NCBI GenBank assembly: GCA_017308255.1
Contig: JAFKFN010000009.1
Location: 124,001-188,000 of the forward strand
Direction of reading: 5' to 3'
Source: Altererythrobacter sp.
Lineage (GTDB): Bacteria > Pseudomonadota > Alphaproteobacteria > Sphingomonadales > Sphingomonadaceae
DNA length: 64,000 nt
The translations under genes and the position numbers were made by a program. This document shows positions 27,814 through 37,719 of the stretch, one piece after another (the first letter of the stretch is position 1; each line of letters begins with the position of its first letter). The notes under the pieces were generated by a model. The model was not told where the DNA came from. It was given only the letters and a program-made list of their open reading frames with translations, and did not search any database.

Positions 27814-29277
27814 TCAGGCCAGCAGGAACAGTGCCGCGGCGGCCTGATCCGCGAGATTGCCGAGCCAGGCCGTGAGCAGGAAGCCAAACGGCGAGATCAG
27901 CACGGTGCAGATCGCCAGCAGCGCCCAGTGCACCCAATCGCTCTCGCCACGGATGGTATCGGCCGGTTCGTCGAAGAACATGATCTTGACGATCTTGATG
28001 TAATAGAAGGCGCTGATCACCGAGGCAGCGATGCCGAGCACGGCCAGGGCGAACAGGCCCGCGTCCACCGCGGCCCAGAACACCACGAACTTGCCCCAGA
28101 AGCCGAACAGCGGCGGGATGCCCGCCAGGCTGAACAGCTGGATCATGAAGCACCAGGCCAGCACCGGGCGGGTGCGCGAAAGGCCGGCTAGATCGGCGAT
28201 GCCTTCGATCTGCTGGCCGTTCTCATCCTTCATCATCAGCACGACGACGAAGCTGCCCACGGTCATCACGACGTAGATCGCCAGATAGACCAGCATCGCG
28301 CTGACGCCGGCGGCAGTGGCCGCGGCCAGCCCGATCAGCAGGAAGCCGATGTTGTTGATCGAGGAATAGGCCAGCAGCCGCTTGATGTTGCTCTGGCCGA
28401 TCGCCCCCACCGCGCCGACGATGATCGACGCGAGCGCGGCGAAGATCACGATCGGGCGCCAGGCGTCGACCTCGCTCCCGAACATTTCCATCGCCACGCG
28501 CGCGGTAAGCGCCACCGAGGCCACCTTGGGGGCGCTGGCGAAGAACGTGGTCACCGGCGTGGGTGCGCCTTCATAGACGTCCGGCGTCCACATGTGGAAC
28601 GGCACCGCGCTGATCTTGAACGCCAGTCCCGCGAGCACGAACACCAGCCCGAACATCGCCCCGGTCGGCAATCCATTGCTAAGCGCGAGGTGGATGCCGT
28701 CGAAATCGGTCGTCCCGGTGAAGCCGTAGACCAGGCTCATGCCGAACAGCAGGATGCCGCTGGCCAGGGCGCCGAGCACGAAATACTTGAGGCCCGCTTC
28801 CGACGAACGCGTATCGCTGCGCAGGAACGCGGCGAGGACATAAGACGCCAGCGAATTCAGCTCCAGCCCGATGTAAAACGCGATCAGGTCGCCCGCGGAG
28901 ACCATCACGCTCATGCCCACCACGGCAAGCAGGACCAGCACCGGGAACTCGGCCCGCATCGCCCCGATCCGGCCGAAGAACGCCGGCGCCACCAGGATCG
29001 TCGCGCCGCTAGCGGCATAGATCATCAGCTTGGCGAAACCGGCGAAGGCATCGGCGTGGAACTGCCCGCCGAACGCCAGCGTATCCGGCCCCGAGACCCC
29101 GGCGCAGACCGACGGCGCCACCAGCACGAAGCACACAGCCAGCACCACGCAAGCGATCGTGCTGATCAGCTGCGATGCCTTGTCGCCCATCCACGCGGCG
29201 GCGAGCAGCAGCACGAGGCTGCTGACCGACAGCACCAGTTCGGGCACGATCAGCGAGAGAGACGCCGCGAAATCCAT
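27814..29277 (-). CDS. nuoN: NADH dehydrogenase subunit N
   Basis: Antiporter-like membrane subunit of respiratory complex I, 487 residues with about 14 transmembrane helices. The conserved discontinuous-helix region around LSSYVLAAFLR and the lysine-containing helices (FKISAVPFHMWTPDVYEG) are present, as is GIPPLFGFWGKF near residue 390. Its ATG overlaps the nuoM stop by one base (TGATG form). It is the last of the 14 nuo genes. No damage is seen, unlike nuoM. Confidence 0.96.
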   Translation of the reverse strand: MDFAASLSLIVPELVLSVSSLVLLLAAAWMGDKASQLISTIACVVLAVCFVLVAPSVCAGVSGPDTLAFGGQFHADAFAGFAKLMIYAASGATILVAPAFFGRIGAMRAEFPVLVLLAVVGMSVMVSAGDLIAFYIGLELNSLASYVLAAFLRSDTRSSEAGLKYFVLGALASGILLFGMSLVYGFTGTTDFDGIHLALSNGLPTGAMFGLVFVLAGLAFKISAVPFHMWTPDVYEGAPTPVTTFFASAPKVASVALTARVAMEMFGSEVDAWRPIVIFAALASIIVGAVGAIGQSNIKRLLAYSSINNIGFLLIGLAAATAAGVSAMLVYLAIYVVMTVGSFVVVLMMKDENGQQIEGIADLAGLSRTRPVLAWCFMIQLFSLAGIPPLFGFWGKFVVFWAAVDAGLFALAVLGIAASVISAFYYIKIVKIMFFDEPADTIRGESDWVHWALLAICTVLISPFGFLLTAWLGNLADQAAAALFLLA

Positions 29278-30732
29278 CAGTGCGCCCCCTCGTGCGCGTC
29301 AGCTTGTGCAGCGGCCGCCCCATGGAACGCCAGCCTGGCGTCTCCTTCCGGCGCGGCCACGGAAATGCGGGCGTTGAGCGTCTGGATGTCCTGCCGCATC
29401 GGAGCCAGGAAGCTCTCGGGATAGACGCCCATCCACAGCACCACCGCGGCGAGCGAGCCGAGCATCACCCACTCACGCCCCGAAAGATCGGGCATCGCCG
29501 CCGCATCGGCATTCTTCTGCACGCCGAAAGCCACGCGCCAGTAGAGATAGAGCATGTAAGCCGCGCCGAGGCTACTGCCGGTGATGAAGACCAGCGTCGC
29601 CGATGCTGGCCATGGTGAACAGCAGGAAGAACGTCGCATAATGCGGCATGTTGATCGCCAGGCCGCCGTAACGATCGATCTCACGCGTGTGCAGCCGGTC
29701 GTAGATCACGCCCACGCACAGGAACAGCGCGCCCGAGACCAGCCCGTGGCCGAGCATGACCATCATCCCGCCTTCGAGGCCCTGCACGTTGAACGCGAAC
29801 AGGCCCACGGTGACAATCGCCATGTGCGCCACAGAAGAATAGGCGATCAGCTTCTTCATGTCGTCCTGCACCAGCGCGATCAGGCTGGTGACGACCACCG
29901 CGATCATCGACAGCGCGAAGATCAGCCAGGCGAACTGCGCGCTCGCTTCGGGAAACATCGGCAGGCTGAAGCGAATGAAGCCATAGCCGCCCATCTTCAG
30001 CAGCACGCCCGCCAGGATCACCGAGCCGGCCGTGGGCGCCTGCACGTGCGCGTCGGGCAGCCAGGTGTGGAGCGGCCACATCGGCATTTTCACCGCGAAG
30101 CTGGCGAAAAAGGCCAGCCACAGCCAGGTCTGCGCATGAACCGGGAAGCTGTAATTCATCAGCGTGGGGATGTCGCTGGTGCCCGCCTCGTTCGCCATCC
30201 ACAGCATCGCGATCAGCATCAGCACCGAGCCGAGCAGCGTATAGAGGAAGAACTTGTAGGCGGCGTAAATCCGGTTCTGGCCGCCCCAGACGCCGATGAT
30301 CAGGTACATCGGGATCAGGCCGGCCTCGAAGAAGATGTAGAACAGGAACAGATCCTGCGCGGAGAACACGCCGATCATCAGCACTTCCATGAACAGGAAG
30401 GTCGCCATGTATTCGCCGACGCGCTTTTCGATCGAGTGGCTGGCCAGGATGCAGATCGGCATCAGGAACACGCTGAGCATGATCAGCATCAGCGCGATGC
30501 CGTCGATACCCAGCGCCCACGAGAAGCCGGCGAAGATCGGCGCCCGCTCGGCGAACTGCCACTGCGCCCCGCCGATGTCGAAATTGGCCCACAGCACGAT
30601 GCCGAGCACGAGATCGGCCAGCGTGGCGACCAGCGCGATCATGCGCGCGGCCTTGGCGCCGGCAAGCAGGCAGGCGACCGCGCCGACCATCGGCACGAGC
30701 AGCATCAGCGAAAGAATTGGAAAGCCCCCCAT
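29277..30732 (-). pseudogene. nuoM: NADH dehydrogenase subunit M, interrupted by deletion and frameshift
   Basis: Antiporter-like proton-pumping subunit of complex I. From ATG 30732 the frame is normal NuoM for about 370 residues (PFHTW-type region [17 protein letters not shown]; last normal residues YATFFLLFTMASIG) and then reads DAGLHHRQ and stops at 29572. NuoM continues in another frame from about 29597: ATLVFITGSSLGAAYMLYLYWRV to the stop at 29277. The conserved LPGTSGFVGEF segment that should follow ASIG is absent, so about 70 bases (roughly 23 codons, not a multiple of three) are missing at 29598/29599. The product would lack the last three or so helices. It may be a real mutation or a sequence/assembly error; neighbouring subunits are intact. 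Confidence 0.9.
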
Positions 30733-32774
30733 CACGCCATCACCCAGGTCAGCGCGGCGACGAGGCCGAGCAGCATGATCAGCGCATAGCTGGTGAGATA
30801 GCCGGACTGTACCTTGCGAGCGACCACCGAGCCTTTCTCGACCACCCAGGCAATGCCGTTGGGGCCGAAGCGATCGATGATGCCGACATCACCCCGGCGC
30901 CAGAACAGCCGGCCGAACCAGAACGCCGGGCGCACGAACAGGAAGTTGTAAAGCTCGTCGAAATACCACTTGTTGAACAGGAAGCGGTAGATCGGCGCGA
31001 ACTGCGTGGCCATCTTCGCCGGGATCGAGGTATCGCGGATATAGCACAGCCAGGCGATCGCGAAGCCGATCAGCATGACAATCGTCGCCGCCCACTTCAC
31101 CGGCCACGGCACCGAATGCATCGCGTGGATCAGGTGCTCGTTATAGGCAATGGCGCCGTTCCAGAAGCTCTCGCCCTCGATGAACGGGGTGTAGAACAGG
31201 AACCCGGCGAACACCGCGCCCAGCGACAGCACGCCGAGCGGCACGAGCATCGTCCACGGGCTCTCGTGCGGGTGATAGCCGCCGGTGGCCGCGGCATGAT
31301 GCGGATCGGGAACGTCGTGCGCCACGTCGGCGCCGGCGCCCTCGAACGCGGGATCGTCATGCTCGCCATGGACGGCATGCTGGATGTGCTCGCTCTCGAT
31401 CCAGCGCGGCTTGCCCCAGAAGGTCAGGAACATCAGCCGCCACGAATAGAAGCTGGTCAGCAGCGCGGCGAAAGTGCCGAGCCAGAACGCCGTGCGGCCC
31501 ATCTCGCTGCCGCTGGCGAACGCCGCCTCTAGGATCGAGTCCTTGGAATAGAAGCCGGCAAAGCCGAACACGCCCGCGAGGCCCACGCCGGTGATCGCCA
31601 GCGTGCCGGCCATCATTGCCCAGAACGTGAGCGGGATCTCCTTACGCAGCGCGCCATAATACCGCATGTCCTGCTCGTGATGCATCGCATGGATCACGCT
31701 GCCTGCGCCCAGGAACAGCAGCGCCTTGAAGAAGGCGTGCGTGAACAGGTGGAACATCGCCGCGCCATAGGCGCCCACGCCCGCGGCGAAGAACATATAG
31801 CCGAGCTGGCTGCACGTCGAATAGGCGATCACCCGCTTGATGTCCCACTGGGTGGTGCCCACCGTGGCGGCGAAGAAGCAGGTCGCGGCGCCGATGAAGG
31901 TGACGAACGTCAGCGCGGCCGGCGCAGCTTCGAACATCGGCGAAAGGCGGCAGACCATGAAGACGCCGGCGGTGACCATGGTGGCCGCGTGGATCAGCGC
32001 GGAAACCGGCGTCGGGCCTTCCATCGCATCCGGCAACCAGGTGTGCAGGCCGAGCTGCGCCGACTTGCCCATCGCACCGACGAACAGCAGCAGGCACAGC
32101 ACCGTCATCGTATCGACGCGCAAGCCGACGAAACCGATGGTCGAGGCGCCCTTCATCGCCGGCGCGGCGGCGAGGATCTCGGGGATCGACACGGTCTGGA
32201 ACACCAGGAACGTGCCGAAAATGCCCAGCATGAAGCCGAGGTCGCCCACGCGGTTGACCACGAAGGCCTTGATCGCCGCGGCATTGGCGCTGGGCTTCTT
32301 GAACCAGAACCCGATCAGCAGATAGCTGGCGAGGCCGACGCCCTCCCAGCCGAAGAACATCTGCACCAGGTTGTCGGCCGTCACCAGCATCAGCATCGCG
32401 AAGGTGAACAGGCTGAGATAGGCGAAAAACCGCGGCTGATCCGGGTCTTCGGCCATGTAGCCCCAGCTGTAGAGATGGACGAGCGCCGAGACGGTCGTCA
32501 CCACCACCAACATCACCGCCGTCAACGTATCGACTCTCAGCGCCCAGTCGAACGTCAGGCTGCCCGATTGCACCCAGTGCAGCACGGGCGTGACCGTCGC
32601 CGGTGCATCGCCGCCGAGATAGGTGAGGAAAATCGGCCAGCTGAGCGCGCACGACAGGAACAGCGCGCCCGTGGTGATCGATTTGGCGGCCACATTGCCC
32701 AGGGCGCGGTTGCCCAGCCCGGCGATGATCGCCGCGAGCAAAGGCGCGAAAACAATGATCAGAATCGGGGGCAC
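30732..32774 (-). CDS. nuoL: NADH dehydrogenase subunit L
   Basis: Largest antiporter-like membrane subunit of complex I, 680 residues, with the long lateral helix at the C-terminus. The core helices ([32 protein letters not shown]) are conserved. The start is GTG 32772-32774 with AAGG a few bases before it. A histidine-rich loop around residues 455-500 (HVEH/HH-type clusters near 31270-31390) is seen, as in many alphaproteobacterial NuoL. The stop overlaps the nuoM start as TGATG. Confidence 0.97.
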   Translation of the reverse strand: MPPILIIVFAPLLAAIIAGLGNRALGNVAAKSITTGALFLSCALSWPIFLTYLGGDAPATVTPVLHWVQSGSLTFDWALRVDTLTAVMLVVVTTVSALVHLYSWGYMAEDPDQPRFFAYLSLFTFAMLMLVTADNLVQMFFGWEGVGLASYLLIGFWFKKPSANAAAIKAFVVNRVGDLGFMLGIFGTFLVFQTVSIPEILAAAPAMKGASTIGFVGLRVDTMTVLCLLLFVGAMGKSAQLGLHTWLPDAMEGPTPVSALIHAATMVTAGVFMVCRLSPMFEAAPAALTFVTFIGAATCFFAATVGTTQWDIKRVIAYSTCSQLGYMFFAAGVGAYGAAMFHLFTHAFFKALLFLGAGSVIHAMHHEQDMRYYGALRKEIPLTFWAMMAGTLAITGVGLAGVFGFAGFYSKDSILEAAFASGSEMGRTAFWLGTFAALLTSFYSWRLMFLTFWGKPRWIESEHIQHAVHGEHDDPAFEGAGADVAHDVPDPHHAAATGGYHPHESPWTMLVPLGVLSLGAVFAGFLFYTPFIEGESFWNGAIAYNEHLIHAMHSVPWPVKWAATIVMLIGFAIAWLCYIRDTSIPAKMATQFAPIYRFLFNKWYFDELYNFLFVRPAFWFGRLFWRRGDVGIIDRFGPNGIAWVVEKGSVVARKVQSGYLTSYALIMLLGLVAALTWVMA

Positions 32775-32777
32775 GCC

Positions 32778-33083
32778 TTATCCCTTCAGCCGGTCGACGC
32801 TATCGACCGCGATGGTGCCGCGGCTGCGGAAATAACTGACCAGGATCGCCAGGCCGATCGCCGCCTCGCCCGCGGCCACGGTCAGCACGAACATGGCGAA
32901 GATCTGCCCGGTGAGATCGTGGAGGAAAGCGCTGAACGCCACCAGGTTGAGATTCACCGCCAGGAGGATCAGCTCGATCGCCATCAGGATGATGATCACG
33001 TTCTTGCGGTTGAGGAAAATGCCGAGAACGCCGAGCACGAACAGGATCGAGCTGACGACGACGTAATGTTCGATTCCGATCAT
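32778..33083 (-). CDS. nuoK: NADH dehydrogenase subunit K
   Basis: Three-helix membrane subunit of complex I, 101 residues, standard length. The conserved Glu residues in helices two and three are present ([14 protein letters not shown] and [17 protein letters not shown]). ATG 33083 opens with [18 protein letters not shown]. The gap to nuoL is three bases and to nuoJ 25 bases. Confidence 0.97.
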   Translation of the reverse strand: MIGIEHYVVVSSILFVLGVLGIFLNRKNVIIILMAIELILLAVNLNLVAFSAFLHDLTGQIFAMFVLTVAAGEAAIGLAILVSYFRSRGTIAVDSVDRLKG

Positions 33084-33108
33084 GCCGCCTCTCCGGGGAA
33101 AACCGCGC

Positions 33109-33729
33109 TCACAGCTGCACCCCCCCGCCCACTTCCGGCCGGGTGTTGACCGTCGCTTCCGACGGCTTGCGGGCGTTCTGCCGGGCGATGTCCTGCTGCC
33201 CGCGATAGGCGCGCCGCTCGCGATGGGTGAGCACGATCGCGCCGACCATCGCCACCAGCAGGATCAGGCCGGCGGTTTCGAACAGGAACAGGTACTTGCC
33301 GTAGAGGACCGCGCCGATGCTATCGATGTTGCCGCGGCCGGGCAGCGCCGCCGCCGCGCCGTCTGGAATGCCGAGTTGCAGCGCGCCAGCGCGATAGGCG
33401 CCGATGCCCAGCACCAGCTCCGCGATCAGCACCAGCGCCACGGCGATGCCCAGCGGGAAGTTGCGCACGAAGCCCGCACGCAGTTCCGCGAAGTCGATGT
33501 TGAGCATCATGACCACGAACAGGAACAGCACCGCGACCGCGCCGACATAGACGATGACCAGCAGCATCGCGATGAACTCGGCCCCGACGATGATCATCAG
33601 GCCGGCGGCGTTGAAGAACGCCAGGATCAGCCACAGCACAGAATGCACCGGGTTGCGCGCCAGAATGGTCAGCGCGCCGCTGGCGATCATCAGCACGGCG
33701 AAGAGGTAAAAGGCGATTGCTTGAATCAT
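33109..33729 (-). CDS. nuoJ: NADH dehydrogenase subunit J
   Basis: Membrane subunit of complex I, 206 residues with five helices; the pi-bulge helix region [17 protein letters not shown] is typical. The C-terminal 40 residues after the last helix (about 165-206) are hydrophilic. The ATG at 33729 lies after a palindromic repeat that separates it from nuoI (33742-33823). Confidence 0.96.
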   Translation of the reverse strand: MIQAIAFYLFAVLMIASGALTILARNPVHSVLWLILAFFNAAGLMIIVGAEFIAMLLVIVYVGAVAVLFLFVVMMLNIDFAELRAGFVRNFPLGIAVALVLIAELVLGIGAYRAGALQLGIPDGAAAALPGRGNIDSIGAVLYGKYLFLFETAGLILLVAMVGAIVLTHRERRAYRGQQDIARQNARKPSEATVNTRPEVGGGVQL

Positions 33730-33741
33730 GTCTTACCTCTT

Positions 33742-33823
33742 CGTCACCCCCGCGAAAGCGGAGGCCCAGTCGGCTCGGGCGCCGCGCGCAACGCCCTGGA
33801 TTCCCGCTTTCGCGGGAATGACG
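33742..33823. repeat. Palindromic repeat, CCCGCGAAAGCGGG family, between nuoI and nuoJ
   Basis: Arms 33742-33769 and 33796-33823 are imperfect inverted copies: the core CCCGCGAAAGCGG pairs with CCGCTTTCGCGGG. A second copy lies at 35415-35496 between nuoG and nuoH. Transcribed with the operon, it would form a strong RNA hairpin that could stabilise or divide the nuo mRNA. The right arm is closer to the presumed consensus than the left. Confidence 0.8.
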
Positions 33824-33865
33824 AGGGTGAGAGGAATCAAAGGGGTGCCAGTCACGCCGCGCCGC

Positions 33866-34351
33866 CTAGCGATAGGGCGCGTCGGCTTCAAGGTTCGCGG
33901 CGATGGCCCGCTCCCACTTGTCCCCGTTGGCCAGCAGTTTCGCCTTGTCGTAGAGCAGTTCTTCCCGCGTTTCCGTGGTGAATTCGAAGTTCGGCCCTTC
34001 GACGATCGCATCCACCGGGCATGCTTCCTGGCAGAAGCCGCAGTAGATGCACTTGGTCATGTCGATGTCATAGCGCGTGGTGCGCCGGCTGCCGTCCTCG
34101 CGCGGCTCGGCCTCGATGGTGATCGCCTGGGCCGGACAGACTGCTTCGCACAGCTTGCAGGCGATGCAGCGCTCTTCGCCATTGGGATAACGGCGCAGCG
34201 CGTGCTCGCCCCGGAAGCGCGGGCTCAAGGCGTTCTTCTCGAACGGGAAGTTGATCGTCGCCTTGGGCCTGAAGAAATACTTCAGCGTCAGCCAGTGGGC
34301 CTGGATGAACTCCCACAGCGTGAACGACTTGATAAACTGCGCGACGGTCAT
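33866..34351 (-). CDS. nuoI: NADH dehydrogenase subunit I
   Basis: Peripheral-arm subunit carrying two 4Fe-4S clusters (N6a and N6b), 161 residues. Both motifs are intact: [16 protein letters not shown] and [16 protein letters not shown]. The ATG at 34349-34351 overlaps the nuoH stop (ATGA); the frame's earlier Met codons fall inside nuoH. The family-typical amphipathic N-terminus ([20 protein letters not shown]) follows. Downstream lies a palindromic repeat before nuoJ. Confidence 0.97.
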   Translation of the reverse strand: MTVAQFIKSFTLWEFIQAHWLTLKYFFRPKATINFPFEKNALSPRFRGEHALRRYPNGEERCIACKLCEAVCPAQAITIEAEPREDGSRRTTRYDIDMTKCIYCGFCQEACPVDAIVEGPNFEFTTETREELLYDKAKLLANGDKWERAIAANLEADAPYR

Positions 34352-35397
34352 GAAAAATGTCCGGTAGCCATCAGGTAGCCGCTGATCAGGACGACCCACA
34401 GGAGCGAGAAGGGCAGGAAAATCTTCCATCCCAGCCGCATGAGCTGGTCATAGCGATAGCGGGGCACGGTCGCCTTCACCCAGCTGAAGATGAAGAAGAA
34501 GAACAGGATCTTGGCAAAGAACCAGATCCAGCCCGGAATCCAGTAGAGCGGCGCCCAGTCGAGCGGGGGCAGCCAGCCGCCGAAGAACAGAATGGCGTTG
34601 AGCGCGCACATCAGCAGCACGTTGGCGTATTCACCCAGCCAGAACAGCGCGAAGCTCATGCTGGAATATTCGGTCTGGTAACCGGCGACCAGCTCGCTTT
34701 CCGCCTCGGTCAGGTCGAACGGCGTGCGCGCCGTTTCGGCCATGCTGGAGATCAGGAACACCACCCACATCGGGAACAGCAGCACGTTGAACCAGAACCC
34801 GTTGACGATCCCCAGTCCGTGCCCGCGCTGGGCCTCGATGATCGCGTTCAGGTTGAAGCTGCCGGCCCACAGCACCACGCAGATCAGGATGAAGCCGATC
34901 GAGACTTCATAGGAAATCATCTGGGCCGCGGCCCGCATGGCACTGAAGAACGGGTATTTCGAGTTGGACGCCCACCCTGAGATGACCACGCCGTAAACCC
35001 CCAGCGAACTGATCGCGAGGATGTAGAGCAGGCCGACGTTGATATCCGCCAGCACCGCGCCGGAATTGAACGGGATCACCGCCCAGGCCATCAGCGCCAC
35101 GGTGAAGGTGACGATCGGGGCGATCAGGAACAGGCCCTTGTTCGCCGCGCTGGGGATGATGGTTTCCTGCAGGAATACCTTGAGCCCGTCGGCAAAGCTT
35201 TGCAGCAGGCCGAACGGCCCGACCACGTTGGGCCCGCGCCGCAGCGCCATCGCCGCCCAGATCTTGCGGTCGGCATAGATGATCATCGCCACCGCCAGCA
35301 TCAGCGGCAGGGCGATCAGCAGGATGCCGCAGATCGTCGCGACGAACCACGCCCAGTCGGAGTTCATGTGAAGCTGGTTTTCGAAGAAGGCGGTCAC
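34348..35397 (-). CDS. nuoH: NADH dehydrogenase subunit H
   Basis: Membrane subunit at the quinone-binding junction of complex I, 349 residues with eight helices. [25 protein letters not shown] and the acidic loop [22 protein letters not shown] are diagnostic. GTG 35395-35397 ([10 protein letters not shown]) fits family N-termini; GTG 35404-35406 is an alternative three codons earlier. A palindromic repeat lies just upstream, between it and nuoG. Confidence 0.96.
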   Translation of the reverse strand: MTAFFENQLHMNSDWAWFVATICGILLIALPLMLAVAMIIYADRKIWAAMALRRGPNVVGPFGLLQSFADGLKVFLQETIIPSAANKGLFLIAPIVTFTVALMAWAVIPFNSGAVLADINVGLLYILAISSLGVYGVVISGWASNSKYPFFSAMRAAAQMISYEVSIGFILICVVLWAGSFNLNAIIEAQRGHGLGIVNGFWFNVLLFPMWVVFLISSMAETARTPFDLTEAESELVAGYQTEYSSMSFALFWLGEYANVLLMCALNAILFFGGWLPPLDWAPLYWIPGWIWFFAKILFFFFIFSWVKATVPRYRYDQLMRLGWKIFLPFSLLWVVLISGYLMATGHFS

Positions 35398-35414
35398 GAC
35401 ACACACCCTTCATT

Positions 35415-35496
35415 CGTCATTCCCGCGAAAGCGGGAACCCAGGGCGTCGCAGGCGCCTTCGGAGCCGACTGGGTTCCCGCTTTCGCGGGGATGGCG
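35415..35496. repeat. Palindromic repeat, CCCGCGAAAGCGGG family, between nuoG and nuoH
   Basis: Arms 35415-35442 and 35469-35496 are complementary at 26 of 28 positions, with a 26-base loop. It is the second copy of the family seen at 33742-33823. It sits in the 115-base gap between the nuoG stop and the nuoH start, so it is part of the operon transcript. Confidence 0.85.
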
Positions 35497-35512
35497 AGGT
35501 TATGAACGATCC

Positions 35513-37501
35513 TCATTCCGCCGCCTCCGCGAAATCTTCGCCGTGGAGCAATTCGGCGGAGCAGCGCTGCATCGTGTGGCTCGCCCGTGCGATCGGGTTG
35601 GTCAGGTAGAAATCCTTGATCGGATAGACGATCGCGCCCGCGGCTTTCGCCTTGGCATCGGCCTTGGGCAGCGGGCCGTAATCCGCCAGCCCTTCCCGGC
35701 CCAGCGCCGGAACCGCGGCGGCCATGGCGGCACGCAGCTCGGTGAAGCTGTCGAACCCGACGTTGACGCCCAGGGCATCGGCCAGCGCGCGCAGGATCGT
35801 CCAGTCTTCGCGCGCGTCACCGGGCGCGAACACGGCCTTGTCGGCGAGCTGAACGCGGCCTTCGGTGTTGACGTAAGTGCCGGGCTTTTCGGTGTAGGCG
35901 CTGGCCGGAAGGATCACGTCGGCGGCATGAGCGCCCTTGTCGCCGTGATGGCCGATATAGACCTTCAGCGCATCGCCGAACGCGCTGTAATCCACCTCGT
36001 CCGCGCCGAGCGAGAGCAGCAACTTGGGCTTGGCGTTCACCATGTCGGCGATCCCGCCCTTTTGCGCGAAGCCGAGCATCAGCGCGCCCATCCGCGCGGC
36101 GGAGAAGTGCAGCACGTTGAAGCCCGCGTTCCAGGCCTGCGCCAGCGCCAGCGCCGGATGAAGCGCCCCGGCGACCAGCCCGCCGCCGCCGACGATCACC
36201 GCCGGCCGCTCCGCCTTGCTCATCACCTCGCCGACATGGCCGGGCAGCTTGTGCAGCACGCCCGCGTCTTCACCGAGGAATTCGGCGGGGAAAGTGGTTT
36301 CCCAATGCGGGCCGACGATGAAGACTTTCGCCCCGCGCTTCACCGCCTTGCGCAGCCGGGCATTGAGCAGCGGCGCTTCCCAGCGCACATGGCTGCCGAC
36401 GATCAGGATGGCGTCGGCCTCTTCGATCCCGGCGAACGTGCTGTTGAAATTGACCAGGGCGAGGCTGTCGGTCGGATAGCTCATGCCGGTCTGCCGGCTT
36501 TCCAGCAGGTCCGAACCCAGCGCCGCGAGCAGCGCCTTGGCGGCGAACATCGTCTCGCAATCGACAAGGTCGCCGGCCACGGCCGCGACGCTGCTGCCCG
36601 CCTTCGCCTTGGCGATCGCGGTAAAGGCTTCGTCCCAGCTCGCCTGTTGCAACCGGCCCTTCTTGCGGAGCCAGACCTTGTCCAACCGGCGCAGCGCCAG
36701 GCCATCCACCTGATAGCGCGCCTTGTCGCTGATCCATTCCTCGTTCACGTCATCGTTGATGCGCGGCAGCACGCGCAGCACCGCGCCGCCCCGGCTGTCC
36801 ACGCGGATATTGGCGCCCATGGCATCGGAAACGTCGATCGAGAGCGTCTTGCTCAGCTCCCACGGCCGCGCTTCATAGGCATAGGGCCGGCTGGTCAGCG
36901 CGCCCACCGGGCACAGGTCGATCACGTTGGCGCTCAGCTCGTGCTTGGCCGCGTGTTCGAGATACGTGGTGATCTGCATGTCCTCGCCGCGATAGAGCGC
37001 GCCGATCTCGTCCACGCCGGCCACTTCTTCGGAGAAGCGCACGCAGCGGGTGCAGTGGATGCAGCGGGTCATGATCGTCTTGACCAGCGGGCCCATGTAT
37101 TTTTCGGTGACGGCGCGCTTGTTCTCTTCATAGCGCGAGGCGCCGCGGCCATAGGCTATCGCCTGGTCCTGCAAGTCGCATTCGCCGCCCTGGTCGCAGA
37201 TCGGACAATCGAGCGGGTGGTTGATGAGCAGGAACTCCATCACCCCTTCGCGCGCCGTCCTGACCATGTCGCTGTCGGTGCGGATTTCCTGGCCGTCCGC
37301 AGCCGGCAGGGCGCAGCTTGCCTGCGGCTTCGGCGGCCCGGGCTTCACCTCCACCAGGCACATCCGGCAATTGCCGGCGATGCTCAGCCGCTCATGATAG
37401 CAGAAGCGCGGGATTTCCTTGCCGGCCAGTTCGCAGGCCTGGAGGACCGTGGCACCATGGGGCACCTCGATCTCCTGTCCGTCGACGGTGACTTTGGGCA
37501 T
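35513..37501 (-). CDS. nuoG: NADH dehydrogenase subunit G
   Basis: Largest iron-sulfur subunit of complex I, 662 residues from ATG 37501. The N-terminal cluster ligands are visible in order: FCYHERLSIAGNCRMC (2Fe-2S), HPLDCPICDQGGECDLQ (His/Cys-ligated 4Fe-4S) and CIHCTRCVRF. The rest is a molybdopterin-oxidoreductase-like domain that has lost cofactor function in the family. The frame continues ten codons upstream, but MPKVTVDGQEIEV is the family start with AGGAAG at -5. It is separated from the preceding operon gene by a hairpin at 37628-37646 and may have additional expression control. Confidence 0.96.
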   Translation of the reverse strand: MPKVTVDGQEIEVPHGATVLQACELAGKEIPRFCYHERLSIAGNCRMCLVEVKPGPPKPQASCALPAADGQEIRTDSDMVRTAREGVMEFLLINHPLDCPICDQGGECDLQDQAIAYGRGASRYEENKRAVTEKYMGPLVKTIMTRCIHCTRCVRFSEEVAGVDEIGALYRGEDMQITTYLEHAAKHELSANVIDLCPVGALTSRPYAYEARPWELSKTLSIDVSDAMGANIRVDSRGGAVLRVLPRINDDVNEEWISDKARYQVDGLALRRLDKVWLRKKGRLQQASWDEAFTAIAKAKAGSSVAAVAGDLVDCETMFAAKALLAALGSDLLESRQTGMSYPTDSLALVNFNSTFAGIEEADAILIVGSHVRWEAPLLNARLRKAVKRGAKVFIVGPHWETTFPAEFLGEDAGVLHKLPGHVGEVMSKAERPAVIVGGGGLVAGALHPALALAQAWNAGFNVLHFSAARMGALMLGFAQKGGIADMVNAKPKLLLSLGADEVDYSAFGDALKVYIGHHGDKGAHAADVILPASAYTEKPGTYVNTEGRVQLADKAVFAPGDAREDWTILRALADALGVNVGFDSFTELRAAMAAAVPALGREGLADYGPLPKADAKAKAAGAIVYPIKDFYLTNPIARASHTMQRCSAELLHGEDFAEAAE

Positions 37502-37627
37502 GGATCTTCCTGTTGAGACACGACTGGACAATGGGGAGACTCCGAACGAGCCGCCCCGAACGCGCGGGCCGTCTCTGTCCGAGGGAGCACATCAGTGCAA
37601 CCCCGTTTTATCCTGCTCGCACAGACA

Positions 37628-37646
37628 AAGGCGCCGAAAGCGCCTT
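37628..37646 (-). terminator. Terminator-like hairpin inside the nuo operon, before nuoG
   Basis: Read on the minus strand: AAGGCGC, a five-base loop, GCGCCTT, followed by TTGTCTGT. The stem has seven base pairs. It lies in the 218-base gap between the 259-residue gene and nuoG and could cause partial termination. The rest of that gap holds no ORF; the nuoG ribosome-binding site AGGAAG is at its end. Confidence 0.4.
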
Positions 37647-37719
37647 CGATCCACTTTTTCCGCGGATTTCCGCGCCGGATCGGGGCTTGCCAGACTTGGC
37701 TCCGGCGCTGTCCGGCGCG

